A stretch of 24,129 bases of DNA from Eggerthellaceae bacterium (lineage in GTDB: Bacteria > Actinomycetota > Coriobacteriia > Coriobacteriales > Eggerthellaceae): NCBI GenBank assembly GCA_900753095.1, contig CAADXT010000163.1:1-24129 (forward strand), in the 5' to 3' direction. The notes under the pieces were generated by a model. The model made no database searches. It saw nothing but the letters and a program-made list of their open reading frames with translations, and was not told where the DNA came from. Both the position numbers and the translations under genes were made by a program. How positions within the stretch are numbered: the stretch's first letter is position 1; every line of letters begins with the position of its first letter. Below, piece after piece: positions 1 to 8,197 of this stretch.

Positions 1-2342
1 AAGCCGATATCCCCAAGAGCTTGCCCCGGCCGCCGTTTAAAAAGAAGAAGCCCTTCACCGAAGACGGCGTAGAGCTCAAGGCATGGAAGATGGACGCGCT
101 GCCGTACCTGGTGTACTCGCCCATCGAAAAGCGCCCCAAGGAAAAAGACATCATCCGCTCGCTGAAGAACTTGGCGAAGAAGGCCGATTCCATCGTTATC
201 GCTACCGACTTCGACCGCGAAGGTGAGCTTATCGGTTCCGATGCGCTTTCGTGCATCCAGGAAGTGAACGACACCGCCCCGGTAAGCCGTGCGCGCTACT
301 CTGCGTTCACCAAGGAAGAGATTACCCATGCGTTCAGCAACCTGGTAACGCTCGATACCAACCTGGCAAGCGCCGGCGCATCGCGCCAGGATATCGACCT
401 TATCTGGGGTGCGGTGCTCACACGCTACTTAACCCTGGTGAAGTTCGCCGGCTATGGAAACGTGCGTTCCTCTGGCCGTGTGCAGACGCCTACGTTGGCG
501 CTTATCGTTGCACGCGAACGCGAGCGTTTGGCTTTCGTGCCTGAAGATTATTGGGTCATCAAAGGCTCGTTCTACGAGGGCGAGGATGCCTTCGTTGCGC
601 CGCATTCCACGGCACGCTTCAAGGAAGAAGCCAAGGCAAACGCCGCCATGGCGCATGTGGAGGGCCAAACCACGGCACGCGTTGCCTCCATCACCAAGCG
701 CAAGCGCACGGTGGCGCCGCCGGTGCCGTTCAACACCACCAGCTTGATGGCCGCCGCCTCATCGGAAGGCCTAACGCCTGCGCGCACCATGCGTTTGGCG
801 GAAAGCCTGTACATGGACGGCTACATCAGCTACCCCCGCGTAGACAACACCGTGTATCCCTCTTCGCTTGATTTGGCCGATACCGTGAAGAAGATCATGG
901 GCAACCCCGCCTACACGCCGTACTGCAAGCAGCTGCTTTCCGGCGGTCCTTTGCATGCTACGCGCGGCAAGAAGGAAACCACCGACCATCCGCCTATCTA
1001 CCCAACGGCCATGGCGACGCCAGAGAACCTGCCTGCCGCCGAGTACAAGCTCTACAACCTCATCGCTCGCCGCTTTCTGGCCACGCTTTCCGATGCGGCC
1101 ATTGTTGAGGGCACGAAGGTGACGCTCGAAGTGGGTGGCGAGGAGTTCGTTGCCAAGGGCGACGTTCTGGTGAAGCCGGGATTTCGCGGCATTTACCCCT
1201 ATGGCCTGAAGAAGGACGAGCAGCTCCCCGCACTGGAAGAGGGGCAGGAAATCGCCTTCAACGGCGCCACCTGCACGAAGGACCAAACCAAGCCGCCTGC
1301 CCGCTACTCGCAGGGCCGCCTGATCCAGGAGATGGAAAAGCTGGGCCTGGGAACGAAGTCGACCCGCCACTCCATCATCGAGCGTTTGTATGCGGTGAAG
1401 TACGTGCAGAACGACCCCATCGAGCCGAGCCAGCTGGGTATGGCGGTGTGCGATGCGCTCGACAAGTTCGCGCCGCACATCACGCACCCCGACATGACGG
1501 CAGAGCTGGAAGAGGAGATGGACAACATCGCCGAAGGCCAGAAGACCAAGGTTGAGGTGGTAACCAACTCGCGCAACCTGCTTTCCGAGCAGCTGGCGAA
1601 CCTGCTTCCCCATTCCGAGGAAGTGAAGGACGCCCTGGCCGATGCGGTGGCGGCGGATGCTTACGTGGGTCCGTGCCCGAAGTGCGGCAAGGACCTGCAG
1701 CTGCGCTCCTCGCAGAAGACGCGCTCGATGTTCATCGGGTGCGCCGGCTGGCCGGATTGCGATGTGACCTACCCGCTGCCCAAGGGCAAGATCGAGGCGC
1801 TCGACGAGAAGTGCCCGGTATGCGGCATGCCCCAGATCAAGGTCACGGCGTTCCGCTCGAAGCCGCGCGTGCTGTGCATCGACCCGGAATGCGAAACCAA
1901 CAAGGAGCCCGATCTGGAAGTGGGCATCTGCCCCACGTGCAAGGAAAAGGGCCTGGAAAAGAAGCTTATCGCGCGTAAGAACCCCCGTACGCTGAAGCGC
2001 TTTATCCGTTGCGAGAACTACGAGGAATGCGAAACCGGCTATCCGCTTCCGCAGTACGGCAAGCTCACCGCAACGCAGGAGGTATGCGAAAGCTGCGGCG
2101 CGCCCATGGTGATCGTCACCACGCAGCGCGGGCCTTGGAAGCTGTGCCCGAACTTCAACTGTCCTGCCAAGGAAGAGGCGGCGAAGAAGAAGGCGGAAAA
2201 GGCTGCGGCGAAGAAAACCGCGAAGAAGCCCGCCGCCAAGAAGAAGGCGGCGCCCAAGAAGGCCGCAGCCAAGAAAACAACTGCCAAGAAGGCATCTGCC
2301 AAGAAAACCGCTTCCGCCAAGGAAGAGAAGAAAGACGAATAA
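1..2342 (+). CDS. topA: DNA topoisomerase I, type IA, archaeal-like (5' end cut by window)
   Basis: Relaxes negatively supercoiled DNA through a transient 5'-phosphotyrosine link. The frame is open from the first base (first full codon at 3), so the N terminus lies outside the window and the TTG at 21 is probably not the start. Numbering from that TTG, the Toprim acidic motif ATDFDREGELIG is at 61-72 and the catalytic tyrosine is Y271 in GYISYPRVDN. The RQDIDLIWGAVLTR and SGRVQTPTLALIV blocks are at 122-163. Four C4 zinc fingers begin near residues 552, 598, 637 and 689, followed by a Lys/Ala tail (720-773). The YPRVDN form of the active site and the PPVPFNTT and SPAR-like segments resemble archaeal TopA more than the YMRTDS type usual in bacteria. 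That comparison is from memory of the families. A strong terminator follows the TAA, so this is probably the last gene of its transcript. Confidence 0.95.
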   Translation, partial: ADIPKSLPRPPFKKKKPFTEDGVELKAWKMDALPYLVYSPIEKRPKEKDIIRSLKNLAKKADSIVIATDFDREGELIGSDALSCIQEVNDTAPVSRARYSAFTKEEITHAFSNLVTLDTNLASAGASRQDIDLIWGAVLTRYLTLVKFAGYGNVRSSGRVQTPTLALIVARERERLAFVPEDYWVIKGSFYEGEDAFVAPHSTARFKEEAKANAAMAHVEGQTTARVASITKRKRTVAPPVPFNTTSLMAAASSEGLTPARTMRLAESLYMDGYISYPRVDNTVYPSSLDLADTVKKIMGNPAYTPYCKQLLSGGPLHATRGKKETTDHPPIYPTAMATPENLPAAEYKLYNLIARRFLATLSDAAIVEGTKVTLEVGGEEFVAKGDVLVKPGFRGIYPYGLKKDEQLPALEEGQEIAFNGATCTKDQTKPPARYSQGRLIQEMEKLGLGTKSTRHSIIERLYAVKYVQNDPIEPSQLGMAVCDALDKFAPHITHPDMTAELEEEMDNIAEGQKTKVEVVTNSRNLLSEQLANLLPHSEEVKDALADAVAADAYVGPCPKCGKDLQLRSSQKTRSMFIGCAGWPDCDVTYPLPKGKIEALDEKCPVCGMPQIKVTAFRSKPRVLCIDPECETNKEPDLEVGICPTCKEKGLEKKLIARKNPRTLKRFIRCENYEECETGYPLPQYGKLTATQEVCESCGAPMVIVTTQRGPWKLCPNFNCPAKEEAAKKKAEKAAAKKTAKKPAAKKKAAPKKAAAKKTTAKKASAKKTASAKEEKKDE
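2178..2339 (+). repeat. Low-complexity Lys/Ala-coding tail of topA
   Basis: The last ~54 codons are almost only Lys and Ala with some Pro, Thr and Ser, built from degenerate AAKK and KKPAAK units (GCC/AAG-rich DNA). It resembles histone H1-type tails. Lysine-rich tails are known on some actinobacterial TopA proteins, where they aid DNA binding and processivity; that role here is inferred. Confidence 0.85.
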
Positions 2343-2346
2343 GCGA

Positions 2347-2376
2347 GAAGCGTCCCTTTTGGGGCGCTTCTTTTTT
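2347..2376 (+). terminator. Rho-independent terminator after topA
   Basis: A 10-bp stem (GAAGCGTCCC against GGGGCGCTTC, one G-T wobble) with a TTTT loop is followed by a run of T. It starts five bases after the topA stop. Confidence 0.9.
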
Positions 2377-2387
2377 GCGCCCTGTGG

Positions 2388-2444
2388 GCTCTGAGCGCCG
2401 CAGGCGTTGCGCAGAGCGGGTGGGCGGCAGCTATGCGCATGCTG
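2388..2444 (+). other. Two adjacent inverted repeats upstream of mdh
   Basis: GCTCTG at 2388-2393 pairs with CAGAGC at 2412-2417 and encloses GCGCC/GGCGT. The second is a near-palindrome at 2428-2444 (CAGC, T, ATGCGCAT, GCTG) with one bulged base. Both lie before the candidate mdh promoter and could be operator or leader structure. Function is unknown. Confidence 0.4.
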
Positions 2445-2467
2445 CTCTGGCGCACATTCCTTTTTCG

Positions 2468-2494
2468 TTGCCCGAAATAAAGAAAGAGTAAAAT
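2468..2494 (+). promoter_or_regulatory. Candidate promoter for the mdh operon
   Basis: A good -10 box TAAAAT is at 2489-2494 with TTGCCC at 2468-2473, a short 15-bp spacing. It sits between the topA terminator and mdh, the first gene of the following run, giving a ~50-nt leader that ends in AGGAGG (2542-2547). Confidence 0.45.
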
Positions 2495-2551
2495 GGTTCC
2501 ACGCGTGCTGCTCAAAGGCGCGCAACGAATCCAAACCGTTCAGGAGGAATA

Positions 2552-3475
2552 ATGAGCAAGGTCACTATCGTAGGCGCAGGCAACGTTGGCGCAACTGCTG
2601 CGCACATCATCGCTTCCAAGAATCTCGCCGACGTCGTTTTGGTGGACGTGGCGGAGGGCCTGCCCCAGGGCAAGGCGCTCGACATGATGCACATGCGCTC
2701 GGTTGAGAAGTTCACCGTTAAGGTAACGGGCACCAACGACTATGCTCCTACCGCCGATTCCGACATCGTGGTGATCACCGCCGGCATCGCACGCAAGCCC
2801 GGCATGACCCGTGAAGACCTGCTGGGCGTCAACTCCGGCATCATGTCCTCCGTTATCGAGCAGGCCATGGCTGCCTCCCCGAACGCTATCTACATCTGCG
2901 TAACCAACCCCCTGGACGTTATGACCTACCTGGCATTCAAGAAGTCGGGCCTGCCCTCCAACCGCCTTATGGGCATGGGCGGCGTGCTTGACTCCTCCCG
3001 CCTATCCTTCGCTGTATGCGAAAAGCTCGGCTGCGACCCTGCCGACGTTACCGCATGGGCACTCGGCGCTCACGGTGAGGGCATGGTGTGCTGGCCTCGC
3101 TTCACCACGGTCAAGGGCACTCCCATCACCGAGCTTATGAGCGAAGAGGACATCGCCGAGGTTACCAAGCGTTGCACCAAGGGCGGCGCTGAAGTGGTCT
3201 CCTTCCTGAAGACGGGCTCTGCCTACTATGCTCCTGGCGCCTCCATCGCCAAGATGGTCGAGGCCATCCTCACCGACTCCAAGGAAGTCCTGAGCGTATG
3301 CGCCTATATCGACGGTCAGTACGGCTTGAACGACCTGTACATGAACATCCCCGTGCGCTTGGGCAAGGACGGCGTTGAGGAGATCGTCGAGTTCGACCTT
3401 ACCCCCGAAGAGCTGGCTGCCCTGCAGGAATCTGCAGCCAGCGTTAAGAAGGGCCTCGAGAACCTTCCCGAATAA
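2552..3475 (+). CDS. mdh: Malate dehydrogenase, NAD-dependent
   Basis: Interconverts malate and oxaloacetate with NAD(H) in the cytoplasm. The 307-aa protein is of the LDH-like MDH family. The Rossmann glycine motif GAGNVGA is at 8-14 and the adenosine-ribose acidic residue is D32. The substrate-specificity arginine is R81 with R87 in the loop ARKPGMTREDL, which marks malate rather than lactate. The catalytic pair is D147/R150 in VLDSSR with H174 in GAHGEGMV. The ATG is fixed by AGGAGG 5 bases upstream. It is the first gene of a compact run and lies 24 bp before the fumarase alpha gene. In an anaerobe it probably runs in the reductive direction, feeding malate to fumarase and then fumarate reductase; that direction is inferred. 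Confidence 0.96.
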   Translation: MSKVTIVGAGNVGATAAHIIASKNLADVVLVDVAEGLPQGKALDMMHMRSVEKFTVKVTGTNDYAPTADSDIVVITAGIARKPGMTREDLLGVNSGIMSSVIEQAMAASPNAIYICVTNPLDVMTYLAFKKSGLPSNRLMGMGGVLDSSRLSFAVCEKLGCDPADVTAWALGAHGEGMVCWPRFTTVKGTPITELMSEEDIAEVTKRCTKGGAEVVSFLKTGSAYYAPGASIAKMVEAILTDSKEVLSVCAYIDGQYGLNDLYMNIPVRLGKDGVEEIVEFDLTPEELAALQESAASVKKGLENLPE

Positions 3476-3499
3476 AGACAGAGCTTGCAAGGTGAGATC

Positions 3500-4384
3500 A
3501 TGCTTACGGTAACCCCCGGCGATATCGAGGCGGCCCTGTTGCCGCTTATTCCGCAGCTGGCCACGCGCGTTCCCGACGACATCTTGTCGGGCTTGGTGGC
3601 TGCCCGCGAAACTGAGACTGGAGCCCGCGCGCGCATCGTTTTGGACCAGCTGGTGCAAAACGCCTGCGTTGCGGCAGACGATGGCGTGCCTATCTGCCAG
3701 GATACGGGCACGGTATGGGTATGCCTGGAGGCAGGCCCCGATGTGCTGGTTCCCGGCAACGTGTTTTCCCGCGTTAACAGCGCAGTTGCCCGAAGCTACA
3801 TCGATGCGCGCTTGCGCAAGTCGGTGGTGAAGGACGCGCTGTTCAACCGTGACAACACGCAGGACAACACGCCCGCATTCTGCGAGGTGCACTTCGTGGA
3901 AGAGCCGGGGGTTTGCCGTTTGCATGTGATGCTGAAAGGCGGCGGCTCCGACAACGCCAGCCGCGTGGTGATGCTCACGCCCAGCGCCGGCAAGCAAGGC
4001 GTAATCGATACGGTTCTTGCATGCGTGCGCGAAAAGGCCGCCAATGCCTGCCCGCCTTTGGTGGTGGGCGTTGGCGTGGGCGCCACGTTCGACAAAGTCG
4101 GCGGCCTGGCCAAACGCGCGCTTATGCGTCCGCTTGGCACGGTGAACCCCGACCCCGATGCCGCTGCGTTCGAGGCTGAGCTGCTCTCGGCGATCAACGC
4201 AACGGGAATCGGCGCTGGCGCCTTGGGCGGTCAGACCACGGCGCTGGGCGTGCGCGTCGCAACGGCCCCGTGCCATATCGCCGCGCTTCCGGTGGCCGTG
4301 AACATGAGCTGCTCCGCCACCCGCCGCGCCACCGTCGACGTTCCCACGCGTACCGTTGCGGCATTCGAAACGGAAGGGGAGTAG
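3500..4384 (+). CDS. Fumarate hydratase class I, alpha subunit
   Basis: N-terminal, iron-sulfur-binding half of a two-subunit [4Fe-4S] fumarase (malate to fumarate plus water), 294 aa. Cluster-ligand candidates are C66 in PICQDTG, C184 in ACPPLVVG and a C-terminal cysteine in the APCHIAALPVAVNMSC segment (C258 or C271). The 118-residue gap between the first two is close to that in E. coli FumA. KGGGSDNAS and GALGGQTTALGVRV are further family blocks. I chose the ATG at 3500 because AAGGTGAG lies a few bases upstream; the in-frame TTG at 3485 precedes that site. The beta gene starts 2 bases after the stop. A tartrate dehydratase (TtdA-like) specificity cannot be excluded from sequence, but adjacency to mdh favours fumarase. 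Confidence 0.93.
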   Translation: MLTVTPGDIEAALLPLIPQLATRVPDDILSGLVAARETETGARARIVLDQLVQNACVAADDGVPICQDTGTVWVCLEAGPDVLVPGNVFSRVNSAVARSYIDARLRKSVVKDALFNRDNTQDNTPAFCEVHFVEEPGVCRLHVMLKGGGSDNASRVVMLTPSAGKQGVIDTVLACVREKAANACPPLVVGVGVGATFDKVGGLAKRALMRPLGTVNPDPDAAAFEAELLSAINATGIGAGALGGQTTALGVRVATAPCHIAALPVAVNMSCSATRRATVDVPTRTVAAFETEGE

Positions 4385-4386
4385 CC

Positions 4387-4926
4387 ATGCCCGCCGATCC
4401 TATTCGCTTAACGCTTCCGCTTGACCCTGAAGAGGCTAAGGAGCTGCGCGCCGGCCAGGCGTGCCTGCTCTCCGGGCCCTTGTTCACGCTGCGCGATGCG
4501 GGCCATCAGTGTTTGCTGGCGGAGATGGGCAGCAGCGATAAGTTGCCCTACGGTCTTGACGGCCAGGCGATCTTCTATGCCGGCCCCACGCCTTCTGCTG
4601 CCGGGCGTCCGTTCGGCGCCATCGGCCCCACCACAGCATCGCGCATGGATTTTGCGGCGCCGCGTTTGATGGACTGCGGTCTGGCGGCAACCGTGGGAAA
4701 GGGTCATCGCTCTGAGGCGGTGCGCCAGGCCTGCATCGAAAACGGGGCCGTGTATTTCGTGGCTGTCGGCGGCGCTGCTGCGTTTCTTGCGAAGTGCATA
4801 GAATCGTGTGAAACCTTAGCGTATGATGACTTGGGTACTGAGGCTTTGAGAAAAGTCATCGTCTCTGATTTCCCCGTTTTCGTCGGCATCGACACGCTGG
4901 GCGGGGACATTTACTCTCTCGACTGA
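4387..4926 (+). CDS. Fumarate hydratase class I, beta subunit
   Basis: C-terminal half of the class I fumarase, 179 aa, expected to pair with the alpha subunit encoded immediately upstream. Family blocks are SGPLFTLRDAGH, GPTTASRMD, the GKGHRSEAV strand-turn and AVGGAAAFLAKCI. It ends with FPVFVGIDTLGGDIY. The ATG at 4387 lies just after AAGGGGAG, which sits within the end of the alpha gene. The open frame extends further upstream, but that part overlaps the alpha gene and does not match the family. The two-base gap suggests translational coupling, as expected for equal subunits. Confidence 0.92.
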   Translation: MPADPIRLTLPLDPEEAKELRAGQACLLSGPLFTLRDAGHQCLLAEMGSSDKLPYGLDGQAIFYAGPTPSAAGRPFGAIGPTTASRMDFAAPRLMDCGLAATVGKGHRSEAVRQACIENGAVYFVAVGGAAAFLAKCIESCETLAYDDLGTEALRKVIVSDFPVFVGIDTLGGDIYSLD

Positions 4927-4938
4927 TTGGAATAACGA

Positions 4939-5685
4939 GTGGCTGCTGCGCAGGATACGACCGTCGGACCGGGCATCTTCATCACCTTCGAAGGCGGTGA
5001 TGGCGCCGGCAAAACAACGCATATCACGTTTTTGGCGGAATGCCTGCGGAAAATGGGGCGCGAGGTTCTGTGCTTGCGCGAGCCGGGCGGTACCGCCATC
5101 GGCGAGGCGCTGCGCTCTATTGTGCTCGACCCTGAGAATTCCGCCATGTCCGATCAGGCCGAGCTGCTCATCTACGAGGCGGCGCGTGCTCAGATCGTGA
5201 AGGAAACCATCATTCCTGCACTTGCGCGCGGTGCCGTAGTTCTGCTCGACCGATTCTACGATTCCACCGTTGCCTACCAAGCGTACGGCCGTGGGCTGCC
5301 CGTATCCTTCGTGCATCAGGCGAATGTTTTCGCGTGCCAGGGCGTGCATCCGTGCCGCACTATCCTGCTTACCACCGAGGCCCCCGCAGAAGAGGGTCTT
5401 GAGCGCGCTACCCATCATGGCGACGCCGACAGGCTCGAGCAGGCTGGCGCCGATTTCCACGCGCGGGTGAACAGCGCTTTCGTGCGCATTGCAGCGGAAA
5501 ATCCCCAGCGCATCCGCGTTGTTTCCTCTGCGGGCGCGAAAGATGCCACGGCACGTGCCATCTTCAAGGAGCTTGCCGATGTGTTCGGCTGGGACGAGGC
5601 GAGCCCTGTTTGGAAGCCTGGTTTCTTCGAGCCTATCCTCGAGCGCAACACCGATAAAAAAGCCCAGATCAGCTTGGGTGAATAG
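4939..5685 (+). CDS. tmk: Thymidylate (dTMP) kinase
   Basis: Phosphorylates dTMP to dTDP for DNA synthesis. The 248-aa protein has the P-loop FEGGDGAGKTT (17-27), REPGGT (48-52), the DRFYDSTVAYQAYGRG block (104-119) that binds dTMP, and a LID segment containing DADRLEQ. The start is GTG with a weak GGAA upstream. It is about 35 residues longer than most Tmk proteins, with the extra length at the C terminus (SPVWKPGFFEPILERNT onward). It lies 12 bp after the fumarase beta gene and 3 bp before holB; tmk-holB pairing is widespread in Gram-positive bacteria. Confidence 0.95.
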   Translation: MAAAQDTTVGPGIFITFEGGDGAGKTTHITFLAECLRKMGREVLCLREPGGTAIGEALRSIVLDPENSAMSDQAELLIYEAARAQIVKETIIPALARGAVVLLDRFYDSTVAYQAYGRGLPVSFVHQANVFACQGVHPCRTILLTTEAPAEEGLERATHHGDADRLEQAGADFHARVNSAFVRIAAENPQRIRVVSSAGAKDATARAIFKELADVFGWDEASPVWKPGFFEPILERNTDKKAQISLGE

Positions 5686-5688
5686 CGC

Positions 5689-6819
5689 GTGGCCGATGTC
5701 TTTGACGGAGTGCTTGGCCAGCCTCGGGTGCGGGAGTTCTTCCGTGCCACGATAGCATCGGGCCGCGTGAGCCACGCCTATCTGCTTACCGGCCCCGCCG
5801 GTTCCAACAAAACGTCTGCGGCGTATGCGTTTGCCCAGGCGATACTGTGCGAGAAAAACGGGTGCGGTGAATGCGATGATTGCGTTCGCGTGCTTCGTCG
5901 TCGCCATCCCGATGTCCACTATTACGCTCCTGAAGGAGCGCAAGGCTACCTGGTCGAGCAGATCAGGGAAATCGTCTCCGACGTCTCCCTGGCCCCAATC
6001 CGCGCAAAGCGAAAGGTCTACATCCTCGATCGCGTTGACCTGCTGGGCACGCAGGCGGCCAATGCGTTCTTGAAGACGCTGGAAGAGCCTGTTTCCGGTG
6101 TGGTGTTCATCTTGCTGGGCCGTACGCGCGAAGGCGTGCTGCCCACCATCGTCTCCCGCTGCCAGGTGGTGCCGTTTCGCCATATCCCCGCGAAGGAGGC
6201 AGCCGGCATCCTTTCCCAGAAGGTGGGGGTAACGCCCGAGCGCGCCCGCATGGCCATCGAGGCATGCGATGGGTCCATAACCCAGGCTATCTCGTTTGCC
6301 AAAAGCAGCGAGCGCACCGAGTTCCGTGCTCGCGTCATGGAAGTGCTTGCCAACCTGCGCGTTGCCGATGCCCGCGATGTGCTCGAGTACGCCGCTGAGC
6401 TCATAGAGCGTGCCAAGGCTCCGCTCGACAACGTGCGCACCGAGCAGAGCGAAGAGCTGGCAGAATCGGCCGACTTCCTTACCAAAACGGCCATGCGCCA
6501 GATCGAGCTGCGCCACAAGCGCGCCCTTACCCAGGCAACGCGCACCTCGCTCAAGCAGATGACGGCGCTCATCCGCTCTTGGCTGCGCGATGTGCTCATG
6601 GTTCTTTCGGGCACGCCCGAGCTGGTGGTGAACATCGACCAGCGCGCTGCCATCGAAACGGCTGCTGCCTGGGTGGATGTTGAGGGCTTGATGCGTGCAT
6701 TGCGCGAAGCGTACAAGACCGACGAGGCGCTTAGCTATAATGTTTCTCCGGAAACGTGCTTGGACACGCTTCTGTTCACGATAAGAGAGGTTCTACATGG
6801 TTCGGGTAACACCCATTAA
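5689..6819 (+). CDS. holB: DNA polymerase III delta' subunit (clamp loader)
   Basis: A 376-aa AAA+ protein of the DnaX/HolB type that helps load the sliding clamp. GQPRVREFF is the N-terminal box. The Walker A position reads GPAGSNKT (35-42), with Asn where Gly is usual. Four cysteines follow (C54, C59, C62, C65), matching the zinc module. The Walker B position reads YILDRVDLL instead of the DEAD-like form. AANAFLKTLEEP and the SRC motif (156-158) are intact. The lack of good ATPase motifs plus a retained SRC trigger fits delta' rather than gamma/tau. GTG start. Its last 23 bases overlap the ricT start, and tmk-holB-ricT order matches the Firmicutes arrangement. Confidence 0.93.
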   Translation: MADVFDGVLGQPRVREFFRATIASGRVSHAYLLTGPAGSNKTSAAYAFAQAILCEKNGCGECDDCVRVLRRRHPDVHYYAPEGAQGYLVEQIREIVSDVSLAPIRAKRKVYILDRVDLLGTQAANAFLKTLEEPVSGVVFILLGRTREGVLPTIVSRCQVVPFRHIPAKEAAGILSQKVGVTPERARMAIEACDGSITQAISFAKSSERTEFRARVMEVLANLRVADARDVLEYAAELIERAKAPLDNVRTEQSEELAESADFLTKTAMRQIELRHKRALTQATRTSLKQMTALIRSWLRDVLMVLSGTPELVVNIDQRAAIETAAAWVDVEGLMRALREAYKTDEALSYNVSPETCLDTLLFTIREVLHGSGNTH

Positions 6820-8197
6820 GATGCAGGCGGGAACCAAGGTTCTTTGGTTCGACCCGGGCGATAAAGACGTTAAAGCCGACGACCATGTGATCGTCAAAAC
6901 GGAGCGCGGCACCGAGTTCGGCACCGCCACCGCCGACATCATGGAAGTGAGCGACGAGCTGGTGGCCAACCTGAAGTCGCCCTTGAAGCCGGTTATCCGC
7001 ATTGCAACTGAAGAGGACGTGGCTCGCGCCGAGGAGCTGGCGCGCCAGGGCGAAGAGGCCTTGGTGGTCTTCAAGGAATTCGCCGAAGAGGCCAGCGATC
7101 AGATGCGCCCCGTTATGGTGGAGTTCCTCTTCGATGGCGACAAGGCCGTGTTCTATTTCGAGGCCGAGGAACGCGTGGACTTCCGCGATTTGGTGCGCAA
7201 GCTGGCGGGCCACTTCCATGTGCGCGTCGACATGCGCCAGATCGGCGTGCGCGACGGCGCCCGTTTGGTGGGCGGCTTGGGCCATTGCGGCCAGGAGCTG
7301 TGCTGCAAGCGCTTGGGCGGCGAGTTCTCGCCGGTTTCCATCCGCATGGCGAAAGAGCAGAACCTGTCGCTTAACCCGCAGAAGATATCGGGGTGCTGCG
7401 GCAGGTTGATGTGCTGCTTGCGCTACGAATACGAAACGTACAAAGAGGTCAACTCCCGTGCGCCCAAGCATGGTGCCAAGATCGAGGTTCCCGGCGGCGT
7501 TGCCCGCGTAACCGAGATCAACGTTCCGCTCGAGCGCGTGACCTTGCAGCTTGAAGACGGGAAATCCATCAAGGTTCCGCTTGCCGAGATGGAGTACAAC
7601 GGCGAGGGCAAGCGCCCCACGGGCATCTCCGAAGAGGTGTTCGAGAAGTACGCTTCCCCCGATCCGCTCGACGTGTTCAGCACCACGAGTTTCGAGATGG
7701 CCTCTTTCAGCGGCAACGAAAAGCTTGCCAACAACGAAGAGCGCAAGGCCCGCAAAAGCGAGCGCGAGAAGGAAGACGCCCATCGCAGGCCGCGCCGCCG
7801 CCGTGGCCGCGGAAGCTCTTCGGCCGATGGCCAGCAGTCCCGCAAGGGCGAGGGCTCGCAGGGCCAGAAGAAGTCCTCTTCCAAGAAGAACGACGGGCAG
7901 CAGAAGAAAAACGAGGGCCAGTCGCGCCGTTCCCGCCGTGGCTCGGGCAAGGGGAGCAAGTCCCAGCAGGGCAAGCAGGGCCAGCGCAACGAGGAACGCA
8001 AGCAGGGCAATTCCGATGCGGGCGCAAAGCGTCCGGGTCGCAAGTCTTCGGGCGTGCGCAACGCACCCCGAAAGCAGCAAGGGGAACATGCTGCCGGCAA
8101 CGCGAGTGCCGGCAAGCAAGGCGAAATGGCTCATCGCAAGCCGCGCCGCCGTCGCCGCAAGGCACAAGGAGAGGGTACTTCCAATGAACAGCAATGA
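6797..8197 (+). CDS. ricT: PSP1-domain protein RicT/YaaT with long basic tail
   Basis: Homologue of Bacillus YaaT/RicT, part of the RicAFT complex that carries iron-sulfur clusters and modulates RNase Y-dependent RNA processing. The folded part is residues 1-~300. It holds the cysteine cluster GHCGQELCC (162-170) and GCCGRLMCCLRYE (199-211), giving C164, C169, C170, C200, C201, C206 and C207. Residues ~311-466 are a low-complexity tail rich in Arg, Lys, Gln, Ser and Gly with RRPRRRRGRG and KPRRRRRK patches, absent from the ~275-aa Bacillus protein. The ATG at 6797 has AGAGAGG 6 bases upstream and overlaps the end of holB, and the 3' end overlaps pncB by 14 bases. No ricA or ricF is visible here. 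The tail is probably disordered and RNA-binding (inferred). Confidence 0.9.
   Translation: MVRVTPIKMQAGTKVLWFDPGDKDVKADDHVIVKTERGTEFGTATADIMEVSDELVANLKSPLKPVIRIATEEDVARAEELARQGEEALVVFKEFAEEASDQMRPVMVEFLFDGDKAVFYFEAEERVDFRDLVRKLAGHFHVRVDMRQIGVRDGARLVGGLGHCGQELCCKRLGGEFSPVSIRMAKEQNLSLNPQKISGCCGRLMCCLRYEYETYKEVNSRAPKHGAKIEVPGGVARVTEINVPLERVTLQLEDGKSIKVPLAEMEYNGEGKRPTGISEEVFEKYASPDPLDVFSTTSFEMASFSGNEKLANNEERKARKSEREKEDAHRRPRRRRGRGSSSADGQQSRKGEGSQGQKKSSSKKNDGQQKKNEGQSRRSRRGSGKGSKSQQGKQGQRNEERKQGNSDAGAKRPGRKSSGVRNAPRKQQGEHAAGNASAGKQGEMAHRKPRRRRRKAQGEGTSNEQQ

Noticed and set aside
771..2534. A 587-codon open frame on the minus strand
   Set aside because: It lies opposite topA, has long Arg/Leu/His-rich stretches typical of reading a GC-rich gene backwards, and matches no family. 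The same holds for long minus-strand frames opposite fum, holB, ricT and the glycosyltransferase.
7551..8183. An upstream extension of pncB of ~210 codons
   Set aside because: It is the third frame of ricT, rich in Arg/Ser/Ala, and ends exactly where the true PncB start with its ribosome site begins.
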